From Bacteroidota bacterium (GTDB lineage Bacteria; Bacteroidota; Bacteroidia; Bacteroidales; VadinHA17): 6,802 nucleotides of DNA. The notes under the pieces were generated by a model. It worked only from the letters and a program-made list of their open reading frames with translations, was not told where the DNA came from and searched no databases. Shown here in pieces: positions 1-5,515 of this stretch. Numbering within the stretch: position 1 is the first letter of the stretch; every line of letters begins with the position of its first letter. Position numbers and translations under genes: made by a program. The stretch covers positions 1 through 6,802 of the forward strand of contig DUOU01000270.1 in the NCBI GenBank assembly GCA_012838685.1, in the 5' to 3' direction.

Positions 1-711
1 CTTTCTCTCTTTCCTGGCCGTATCTTTTGTCAAGCCCGATTGAATCTGACGTACCAGCTCTTCGGCCTGACGAACCGACAATTGGTTGTCTCGTATCTTA
101 TAATAGACCTCCATCTGAACTTTGGGATCCTCAATGCTTACCAATGTTCTGGCATGGCCCATGGTTATAACCCTCTCCCTTATGCCCAACTGTATTTCAG
201 CGGGCAGTTTCAGCAATCTCAAATAATTGGCCACCGTTGAACGCCGTTTTCCCACTCTATCGCTCAACTGCTCCTGTGTAAGATCGCACTCCTCCATCAA
301 CCTTTGGAAACTGATAGCTATCTCAACAGCATCAAGATCTTCCCGTTGGATATTCTCAACCAGTGCCAGTTCCAGCATATCCCGATCATCGGCTGTCCGC
401 ACAAACGCCGGCACCGACTCTATACCGGCCATCTTAGCGGCCCTTAAGCGGCGTTCCCCGGCAATCAGTTGATACCTGCCCGCGGCCACCTCCCTGACGG
501 TAAGAGGCTGCACTATTCCAAGTTCTTTTATAGAGACCGAGAGTTCCTCCAAAGCGGCCTCATCAAAATTACTCCGGGGTTGGAAAGGATTTGCTTCAAT
601 AGAGCTTATAGGTATCTCCCTATTGACCTCCACCTTGTTTTCAATAACCTCTTTTTCAACACCTTCTATAAGTGCGCCCAAACCCCTGCCCAATGCGTTT
701 TTCTTTGCCAT
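1..711 (-). CDS. parB: Chromosome partition protein ParB (partial, C-terminus beyond window edge)
   Basis: ParB binds parS sites near the origin, loads and slides on DNA as a CTP-dependent clamp, and stimulates the ATPase of ParA during chromosome segregation. The frame is open from the ATG at 711 to base 1, giving 237 residues; family members usually have about 290-300, so the C-terminal dimerisation domain is missing. Visible motifs in order: an N-terminal LGRGLGALI (residues 7-15, the ParA-interacting tail), NPFQPR (41-46), GERR (85-88) and ENIQRE (119-124) of the CTP-binding domain, then a helix-turn-helix region (about 144-169, with STVANYLRLLKLP) and MGHARTLV (184-191). The start is well supported because the conserved LGRGLG tail follows it directly and it lies 14 nt after the parA stop, so the two genes are almost certainly co-transcribed. 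No strong Shine-Dalgarno sequence is seen, which is normal for Bacteroidota. Identification is secure. Confidence 0.96.
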   Translation of the reverse strand, partial: MAKKNALGRGLGALIEGVEKEVIENKVEVNREIPISSIEANPFQPRSNFDEAALEELSVSIKELGIVQPLTVREVAAGRYQLIAGERRLRAAKMAGIESVPAFVRTADDRDMLELALVENIQREDLDAVEIAISFQRLMEECDLTQEQLSDRVGKRRSTVANYLRLLKLPAEIQLGIRERVITMGHARTLVSIEDPKVQMEVYYKIRDNQLSVRQAEELVRQIQSGLTKDTARKERK

Positions 712-725
712 ATCACTCGTTGTTT

Positions 726-1496
726 TTAACTGCCCTCTTCTCTCTCGATCAATTCCTTGGCCAGGTTGAGGTAGTTTATGGTACCGCGCGATTCAGCATC
801 ATATAATAAAGAAGGTTGCCCATAACTTGGCGCTTCGGACAGTTTCACGTTTCTTTGTATCACTGTATTGAAAACCATCTGCTGGAAATGGCGGTTTACC
901 TCTTCAGCCACTTGGTTGGCTATCCGGAGACGGGAATCGTACATTGTCAACAGAAAACCTTCTATTTTCAGTTCGGGATTAAGGTTCCCCTGTATTATCT
1001 TAATTGTATTCAACAATTTGCCAAGACCCTCCAGGGCAAAATACTCGCACTGTACAGGTATTATCACCGAGTCGGATGCCGTTAACGCGTTTACTGTAAG
1101 CAACCCAAGCGAAGGAGAGCAGTCAATAAATATATAATCAAAATCCATCGCGACCTTTTCAATAACACCCTCAAGCACCTTTTCCCTTTCAGCCATTTCC
1201 AGCATCTCTATTTCAGCTCCGACCAGATCGATGTTGGAGGGTATAAGCGACATATTTTCAACATCACTTTTTATTATTACCTCCCTGGGATCGGCTCCAT
1301 CAATCAAACAATCATATATTGTTCCCTTTTTCATCCTGTTGTCGATACCCATTCCCGAGGTCGAATTGGCCTGCGGATCCGCATCAATCAGCAAAACCCT
1401 CTTTTCAAGAGCCGCGAGACTCGCGGAAAGATTGATCGCTGTGGTAGTTTTTCCCACTCCCCCCTTCTGATTGGCTATAGATATGATTTTTCCCAT
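726..1496 (-). CDS. parA: Chromosome partition ATPase ParA (Soj type)
   Basis: A cytoplasmic, nucleoid-binding ATPase of the MinD/ParA superfamily that works with ParB to move replicated origins apart. The 256-residue length is typical of short chromosomal Soj proteins without an N-terminal regulatory helix-turn-helix. It has the deviant Walker A motif KGGVGKTT (residues 11-18, with signature lysine K11 and K16), the A' motif LLIDADPQANST (35-46, D40), and the Walker B stretch YIFIDCSPSLG (121-131, D125). DSRLRI (187-192) contains arginines in the region known to bind DNA in Soj proteins, and RNVKLSEAPSYGQP (215-228) is the classic late Soj signature. All key residues are present. The start at 1496 is chosen because the beta strand leading into Walker A begins at residue 3. 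parB follows downstream after 14 nt. A promoter candidate lies just upstream (1524-1555). Identification is secure. Confidence 0.97.
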   Translation of the reverse strand: MGKIISIANQKGGVGKTTTAINLSASLAALEKRVLLIDADPQANSTSGMGIDNRMKKGTIYDCLIDGADPREVIIKSDVENMSLIPSNIDLVGAEIEMLEMAEREKVLEGVIEKVAMDFDYIFIDCSPSLGLLTVNALTASDSVIIPVQCEYFALEGLGKLLNTIKIIQGNLNPELKIEGFLLTMYDSRLRIANQVAEEVNRHFQQMVFNTVIQRNVKLSEAPSYGQPSLLYDAESRGTINYLNLAKELIEREEGS

Positions 1497-1523
1497 TTTT
1501 ATGACTCTAATTTCTTAAAAGCC

Positions 1524-1555
1524 CAAATTTACCATTTAATACTCCCGAAGACAGA
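1524..1555 (-). promoter_or_regulatory. Candidate Bacteroidota-type promoter of parAB
   Basis: On the minus strand TAAATTTG (1531 to 1524) matches the Bacteroidota -7 consensus TAnnTTTG exactly. TCTG (1555 to 1552) sits 20 nt upstream and matches the -33 element TTTG in three of four bases with a normal spacer. The box ends 27 nt before the parA ATG, implying a 5' leader of roughly 20 nt. The sequence match is seen directly; promoter activity is inferred. Confidence 0.45.
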
Positions 1556-1789
1556 GAATAACGGTAGTAGTTGTAAACATTTTGATTCGGGGTTTTCAAC
1601 ATTTTATTAACAATACACAACTGCATATAGCACAATAAATTACATTTATTTAACTTAGTTTCTTGTTATAAGTTTTTCAATTATAATTTTATTGCGGGCC
1701 TCTCCCTGAAAAATAGAGGAAAATGGTTTTTATCGGGACAACGCCCAAAAGTAGAAAAGATACAGATGTTTTTCTTTTGAAAAATATTC

Positions 1790-1813
1790 GTTTCATTCGC
1801 GGATCAATGAAAC
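1790..1813. promoter_or_regulatory. Perfect 8-bp inverted repeat just upstream of the lipid kinase start
   Basis: GTTTCATT (1790-1797) and AATGAAAC (1806-1813) are exact reverse complements around an 8-base centre, ending 10 bp before the lipid kinase ATG at 1824. The position suits either an operator or a 5'-leader hairpin affecting translation. The downstream arm also contains an ATG (1807) opening a six-codon frame whose TGA overlaps the kinase start codon. The symmetry is seen directly; any role is inferred. The spacing is wrong for a parS site despite the GTTTCA...TGAAAC resemblance. Confidence 0.4.
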
Positions 1814-1823
1814 TACCCACCCC

Positions 1824-2771
1824 ATGAAAGAGACCAGCGCCCCCATAAGTTTTGTTGTTGTAAATCCAAATGCCGGCAATGGCAAAGGAAAAAAGGAGTG
1901 GAACACCATAAAATCAATTCTGAAAAAACACTCTTTTCAATACAAACATGTGTTCACTTCCCGAAAAATGGATGCCTCCAAACTGGTCAAAAAGGCCATC
2001 GCCAATGGCTATAGAACGGTTGTGGCGGTTGGAGGCGATGGTACCCTGCACGAGATAATAAACGGGATTATGGAGCAGAACAGTGCGCCAACAAATGAAG
2101 TATTCGTGGGACTGATTCCCGTGGGATCAGGCAACGACTGGGGCAAGATGTTCGGTATTCCAACGGATTACGAGAAGGCCATAAAGGTTCTTATAGCCCG
2201 CAAGTGTTATAAACATGACATCGGTTTAGTGAGCCACAACCTGAATGGAGTAACCATGAAAAGTTATTTTCTCAATGTCGCCGGCACCGGTTTTGAGGCT
2301 AAAGTGATAAAAAAGAGTCACGACAGGAAAAACCGAAGGGGCAAGAGCAACAGCACAACTTACATTACCAGTCTTCTCTCCTGTCTGTTGTCAAACAAAA
2401 ACCAGGATGTGGCCATAACCATCGATGGAACAAGAATAGAGCAAAAGATTTTCTCCCTGAACATAGGCAACGGGATATATTGTGGCGGTGGAATGCGACA
2501 AGCACCAAATGCCAAGCCAAATGACGGTCTGCTTGATGTTACCGTTATAGGCGACATAACTCCCATTGAGGTCATTTTTTCATTGAAATACCTCTATAAC
2601 GGAAAAATTTATGATCATAAAAAGGTTGATGGCTATAGGGCAAAAAAGGTCACCGTTGAATCTGCTATTCCCATGTATTCAGAGGCCGACGGAGAGTTAC
2701 TGGGAGAAACACCACTCGAATTCGCGATAGCACCCGGAGCTATCAACGCGATAATAAACCTGGAACCATAA
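1824..2771 (+). CDS. Diacylglycerol kinase family lipid kinase (DagK/YegS-like)
   Basis: A soluble lipid kinase of the DAGK catalytic-domain family (YegS, BmrU, DgkB, LCB5), which use ATP to phosphorylate diacylglycerol or related lipids at the membrane. The 315-residue length is normal. Seen in order: the N-terminal strand and turn VVVNPNAGNGKGK (residues 11-23), the nucleotide-binding GGDGT (70-74, within VAVGGDGTLHEIINGI), PVGSGNDWG (99-107), FLNVAGTGFEA (149-159), NIGNGIYCGGGM (213-224), PNDGLLDV (232-239), and a C-terminal EADGE (287-291) matching the conserved acidic motif of the second domain. All signature residues are intact. The start at 1824 places the first beta strand at residue 9. 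No Shine-Dalgarno is visible, and a hairpin and a tiny overlapping upstream frame precede it. It converges on the glutaminyl cyclase gene with a 43-bp gap. The natural substrate cannot be read from sequence; diacylglycerol recycling to phosphatidic acid is the most likely role. Confidence 0.92.
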   Translation: MKETSAPISFVVVNPNAGNGKGKKEWNTIKSILKKHSFQYKHVFTSRKMDASKLVKKAIANGYRTVVAVGGDGTLHEIINGIMEQNSAPTNEVFVGLIPVGSGNDWGKMFGIPTDYEKAIKVLIARKCYKHDIGLVSHNLNGVTMKSYFLNVAGTGFEAKVIKKSHDRKNRRGKSNSTTYITSLLSCLLSNKNQDVAITIDGTRIEQKIFSLNIGNGIYCGGGMRQAPNAKPNDGLLDVTVIGDITPIEVIFSLKYLYNGKIYDHKKVDGYRAKKVTVESAIPMYSEADGELLGETPLEFAIAPGAINAIINLEP

Positions 2772-2814
2772 GAAGAGTCGATATTATCGGCCAATAGGTC
2801 GGGGTGTAGCCATT

Positions 2815-3945
2815 TTATCTGGCTTTAACTCTTATCTCGAACAGTTTGGGCCAGTTTTTTCCCGTGACGAATATTCTTCCATTCTCATTATCATAGGCTA
2901 TTCCGTTCAATACATCCAGGTCAGTGTCAGTTCGCGTATCGTCCAGCAATCCGGACAGATCGATATATCCGGTGACTCTGCCCGATTTGGGATCAATCCT
3001 CGCGATCCTGTTTGTCATCCATATATTGGCCCATATCTCCCCGTTTATATATTCCAGTTCGTTCAACTGTTCCACAGCTCCTTTATCATCGCACACCTCA
3101 ATCTTATAGACTACGGAAAAAACATCCGGATCATAAAACCACAATGTACTCGTCCCATCGCTCATAACAATCTTGTCGCCGACAGTTGTCAAGCCCCATC
3201 CTTCGGATTGATAATATATTTTCCTCACCAGCTTGAAATCATCCTTCAAATATACAAAACCCACGTTTGAGGTCCATGTCACCTGGTATATCAGGTTGTT
3301 GTACATTGTTATACCCTCTCCGAAAAGATTTGACTCCAGATTCAACTGGCGCTCCACATTGCCTGTAAGCAAATCAACCTCCCTCAACGAAGAACTTCCC
3401 TCTTGTCCGGTTCCCTCATATAATTTTCCCGAGTCGAAAAACAATCCCTGCGTAAAGGCCTTACTATCATGCGGATACACATTAACAACCTCATAGCCAT
3501 AATGTTTTGGCTCAACATCGGAATAGAGGTAAATAACCCTGCTAACAGATGTCCTGGCTTTTCCTTCAATATATGCGGAGACTTTAAGAGTCTTCCTCCC
3601 CAGTGTAACCAGCTCTGTTGAATTAATGGCAATATCCCACGGTTCGGCCAACAACGCGCCAAACCTGTTGCCGTCAACGGTAACGACAACCGAGTCGGGC
3701 CGCCGATTCGGCTTCTCCAGGGAGACAGCCACATCAATAACATCGCCAAAAACAAATTTGTCGTAATTTGAAGGGGAGGTCACCGAAATTATTTTTTGTC
3801 GCTCATCTTCATCCGGAACAGCGGCTTCCGAGGGTACAGAACCTCTATTCCCGCTAGATCTTCCCGAACAAGATATAGCCTCCACAACCAAAAGGGAAAC
3901 GACAATTATCGCCAGATAACCTATAAATCTATTTTTTGTCGACAT
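2815..3945 (-). CDS. Glutaminyl-peptide cyclotransferase, plant type, with N-terminal Ig-like domain; putative lipoprotein
   Basis: Converts N-terminal glutamine of exported proteins to pyroglutamate. The C-terminal part (about residues 148-376) matches the plant-type glutaminyl cyclase family, a five-bladed beta propeller unrelated to the zinc-dependent mammalian type. Supporting segments are PHDSKAFTQGLFF (158-170), KLYEGTGQ (174-181), LFGEGIT (207-213), QVTWT (221-225), EGWGLT (248-253), LNELEYINGEIWANIW (294-309) and LNGIAYD (346-352). The first 25 residues are basic then strongly hydrophobic and lead to C26 in AISC, a loose lipobox, so the protein is probably a periplasm-facing lipoprotein. 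A Ser/Pro/acidic linker (27-52) follows. Residues about 53-142 look like an Ig-like beta sandwich (alternating strands such as SVVVTVDG and TLKVSAYI), absent from the plant enzymes. It lies 41 nt downstream of the HAD hydrolase gene on the same strand and is probably co-transcribed. The family call is strong; lipidation and the Ig-like domain are inferred from sequence character. Confidence 0.9.
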   Translation of the reverse strand: MSTKNRFIGYLAIIVVSLLVVEAISCSGRSSGNRGSVPSEAAVPDEDERQKIISVTSPSNYDKFVFGDVIDVAVSLEKPNRRPDSVVVTVDGNRFGALLAEPWDIAINSTELVTLGRKTLKVSAYIEGKARTSVSRVIYLYSDVEPKHYGYEVVNVYPHDSKAFTQGLFFDSGKLYEGTGQEGSSSLREVDLLTGNVERQLNLESNLFGEGITMYNNLIYQVTWTSNVGFVYLKDDFKLVRKIYYQSEGWGLTTVGDKIVMSDGTSTLWFYDPDVFSVVYKIEVCDDKGAVEQLNELEYINGEIWANIWMTNRIARIDPKSGRVTGYIDLSGLLDDTRTDTDLDVLNGIAYDNENGRIFVTGKNWPKLFEIRVKAR

Positions 3946-3986
3946 TACAAAAGTTTTTGCTTTTCACATCCAACAAAATATTGGAA

Positions 3987-4463
3987 TCATCTACTGTCCG
4001 GTAACGCACCGGTACCCTTGTTACTATATTTTTTCCCTCCAAAAACTCTTTTAAGAAGGTTCCGGGGGGAGTTGATTTTTTTTCGCAGTTCCATCTCCCT
4101 CTGCTCATAAGGGAAAATCATCTGCCATATCTCACCCCAACCGGGAAGACCGCCAATATTTTTGTCATCTATATAGATGTCGGCGTCTATCTTCCGGCTA
4201 GTCTCATTAGCATCAAATATCTCCCCGGGGTAGTTGCTGTTGACCGCATAAAATTCCACTCCATTTTTTTTGCAAAATTCTATGGCCTCTTCCAACTCTT
4301 TCCCGGTACGAAAGGTCCACAAAATAAGTTGTGCCCCTTTTTTCTGCAACTCTTTCAACGTCCGGAAAGCGAATAGTTTCTCCTTCCCTATCTCCGGATA
4401 ACTGTGTTCCACAATTGTACCGTCAAAATCCACGGCAATCTTGATATTTATTGGCTGATCCAT
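3987..4463 (-). CDS. Small HAD-superfamily hydrolase (BT0820-like)
   Basis: A 158-residue cytoplasmic HAD-fold protein, probably a phosphatase, of a short family I recall as BT0820-like from Bacteroides. HAD motif I is VDFDGTIV (residues 11-18; nucleophile D12, acid/base D14). Motif II is the threonine of LILWT (T50). R90/K91 supply a candidate motif III residue, and IYIDDKNIGG (96-105; D99 and D100) is motif IV. The cap is minimal, as in small HAD enzymes. The frame extends upstream to an ATG at 4520, which would add 19 hydrophobic residues. I chose the ATG at 4463 because the beta strand leading to motif I starts right after it and the extension is encoded by AT-rich intergenic sequence with a nine-A run. 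The tail after about residue 130 is basic and probably disordered. The gene precedes the glutaminyl cyclase and diverges from pssA. The substrate is unknown. Confidence 0.85.
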   Translation of the reverse strand: MDQPINIKIAVDFDGTIVEHSYPEIGKEKLFAFRTLKELQKKGAQLILWTFRTGKELEEAIEFCKKNGVEFYAVNSNYPGEIFDANETSRKIDADIYIDDKNIGGLPGWGEIWQMIFPYEQREMELRKKINSPRNLLKRVFGGKKYSNKGTGALPDSR

Positions 4464-4512
4464 TCGCGAACTAAATATACCACCCACAAAACAAATAAAA
4501 AAAAAGGAGAGA

Positions 4513-4544
4513 TTATCCAATAATGGCCATTTATTGTAAATTTG
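4513..4544 (+). promoter_or_regulatory. Candidate Bacteroidota-type promoter of pssA
   Basis: TAAATTTG (4537-4544) matches the -7 consensus TAnnTTTG exactly and is the same octamer found before parA on the other strand. It ends 19 nt before the pssA ATG, implying a leader of about a dozen bases. The -33 position at a 20-nt spacer holds TTAT (4513-4516), a poor match to TTTG. The hydrolase gene on the other strand must also be driven from this 100-bp region, but no equally good box is seen for it (the nearest is TATATTTA at 4480 to 4473 on the minus strand). Confidence 0.45.
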
Positions 4545-4563
4545 CTCGATTAACCGTTAAATA

Positions 4564-5295
4564 ATGACCAAACATATCCCCAACTTCATAACCTGTTTAA
4601 ATCTGGTTTCGGGCTTTATCTCCATACTGTTCGTCTTGAACGGATTTCCGACGATAGCCTCTTGGCTTATATTAGCGGCAATGGTGTTCGATTTTTGCGA
4701 CGGATTCTCGGCCCGGCTACTGAAGGCCTATTCCGATACGGGCAAAGAACTTGACTCTCTCGCCGATGTTATCAGTTTTGGGGTTGCCCCGGCAGCGATA
4801 ATCTTCCACTATCTCTCCGGAGCAATGGGCATTTCCGGGCAAATCAGCGTTAATACGCTATCTTTCCCCGACTTTTGTCTTCTCGCTGTGCCCGCCATTA
4901 TGCCCGTTTGCGCCGCTATCCGGCTGGCACGGTTCAACACCGACGAAACACAAAAGGAGTCGTTCAAGGGCCTGGCATCACCTGCCAGCGCGCTTGCGGT
5001 TGTCTCCTTAGCCCTGGCATTGGAGTACGCTGACTCCAACATAGCCCAAAAAATCTTGGGCACCATAACCGGAAACACAATCCTAACGATAGTTTTATCG
5101 TACTTGATGGTTTGTCGGCTACCAATGATATCTCTGAAATTCCATGATATAAAATTCAAAGGGAACCGCGACAGATATCTGTTGATCATCTGCATTGCCC
5201 TATCCATATTGTTATTTGGATTCAAGGCCCTCCCTTTTATAGTACCGATTTACATCGCCATCTCCATAATCTCAGTTTTGGCTCCGGAAAAATAA
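4564..5295 (+). CDS. pssA: CDP-diacylglycerol--serine O-phosphatidyltransferase (phosphatidylserine synthase)
   Basis: An integral membrane enzyme that transfers the phosphatidyl group of CDP-diacylglycerol to serine, the first committed step to phosphatidylethanolamine. The 243-residue length suits the membrane-bound (type II, Bacillus-like) PssA family. The CDP-alcohol phosphotransferase signature D-x2-D-G-x2-A-R-x8-G-x3-D-x3-D is complete and exactly spaced: D43, D46, G47, A50, R51, G60, D64 and D68. The N-terminal IPNFITCLNLVSG (residues 5-17) and the following LADVISFGVAPA (66-77) are typical of PssA rather than of phosphatidylglycerophosphate synthase, as is the conserved RLARFN (119-124). 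About six to eight hydrophobic membrane segments follow (for example 15-27, 32-44, 140-155, 168-184, 206-220, 223-240). The ATG at 4564 fits the family N-terminus and the upstream promoter box. It stands alone, with no phosphatidylserine decarboxylase gene beside it in the window. Confidence 0.94.
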   Translation: MTKHIPNFITCLNLVSGFISILFVLNGFPTIASWLILAAMVFDFCDGFSARLLKAYSDTGKELDSLADVISFGVAPAAIIFHYLSGAMGISGQISVNTLSFPDFCLLAVPAIMPVCAAIRLARFNTDETQKESFKGLASPASALAVVSLALALEYADSNIAQKILGTITGNTILTIVLSYLMVCRLPMISLKFHDIKFKGNRDRYLLIICIALSILLFGFKALPFIVPIYIAISIISVLAPEK

Positions 5296-5315
5296 ATTCA
5301 TTCGCTTTTTCCGGA
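5283..5315 (+). terminator. 10-bp inverted repeat overlapping the pssA stop; possible terminator
   Basis: TCCGGAAAAA (5283-5292) and TTTTTCCGGA (5306-5315) are perfect reverse complements around a 13-base loop that contains the pssA stop codon. A hairpin here could end transcription or protect the mRNA 3' end between the convergent pssA and AI-2E-family genes. It is not a textbook intrinsic terminator, because the G/C pairs are at the base of the stem and the T run is inside it, with AATTATAAAA rather than a T tract afterwards. Confidence 0.35.
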
Positions 5316-5400
5316 AATTATAAAACCGATCACCGGTATTTCCAAAATATATCGGGAAAGCATATATGCGATAGAAACCGTATTCCAGGGGAGGCGGGAG

Positions 5401-5509
5401 TTAAAGCAACAATTATCCTCCGTAAACCTATTTGGGCAACTTCATCACCCTTGGGTTCAAGTGAATTAAAGCAACAACTATCCTCCGTAAACCGGATTCA
5501 ACTTTCACC
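5401..5509. repeat. Two-copy degenerate tandem repeat in a convergent intergenic gap
   Basis: The 28 bases at 5401-5428 recur at 5466-5493 with a single mismatch (T versus C at the 13th base), offset by 65 bp. Similarity continues beyond the 28-mer: CAACTTCATCACC (5438-5449 region) aligns with CAACTTTCACC (5499-5509) allowing a two-base gap. The units are therefore about 49 and 44 bp long. The second copy ends six bases before the stop codon of the AI-2E-family gene. On the minus strand each copy contains GGAGG. There is no convincing coding frame across both copies: 65 is not a multiple of three, and the frames stop soon. The origin is unknown; a dispersed intergenic repeat or a local duplication are both possible. 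Confidence 0.75.
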
Positions 5510-5515
5510 GTGCAA

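Larger units (their letters stand above)
1497..1823. other. AT-rich divergent intergenic region between parA and the lipid kinase gene
   Basis: A 327-bp gap with no convincing gene on either strand. It holds the parA promoter candidate near its left end and a hairpin at 1790-1813 next to the lipid kinase start. In between, AACATTTT occurs twice in direct orientation (1576-1583 and 1598-1605), 22 bp apart, about two helical turns. A perfect AT-only palindrome lies at 1634-1650 (AATAAAT and ATTTATT arms, 3-base centre). A weak plus-strand promoter candidate pairs TTG (1663-1665) with TAATTTTA (1684-1691), 18 nt apart, which differs from TAnnTTTG at the last base. No canonical parS palindrome is seen. 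Short AT-rich palindromes are expected by chance here, so regulatory roles are speculative. Confidence 0.5.

Noticed and set aside
40..729. Plus-strand open frames of 66-86 residues opposite parB
   Set aside because: They lie antisense to the ParB frame, whose motifs are continuous, and have no recognisable family features.
838..855. A parS-like half site (GTTTCACGT) near the parAB genes
   Set aside because: Only the left half of the canonical 16-bp palindrome is present; the right half reads TTCTTT instead of GAAACA. The match falls in the codons of the conserved RNVKLSEAPS segment of parA, so coding constraint explains it.
2808..2824. AGCCA / TGGCT inverted repeat at the end of the glutaminyl cyclase gene as a terminator for the convergent pair
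   Set aside because: The stem is only 5 bp with a 7-base loop and just three T residues follow; this is too weak to call.
3384..3755. A 123-residue minus-strand frame within the glutaminyl cyclase gene
   Set aside because: It is an alternative-frame shadow of the cyclase gene with no family features.
4464..4520. A hydrophobic 19-residue N-terminal extension of the HAD hydrolase that resembles a signal peptide
   Set aside because: It is encoded by AT-rich DNA including a nine-A run in the divergent promoter region. The family normally starts a few residues before the DFDGT motif, matching the ATG at 4463.
5384..5515. A small protein on the minus strand through the repeat (each copy can read GLRRI-I/V-VAL)
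   Set aside because: The two copies are 65 bp apart and so in different frames, each soon stops, no convincing start or ribosome site is present, and the peptide resembles no family I know.
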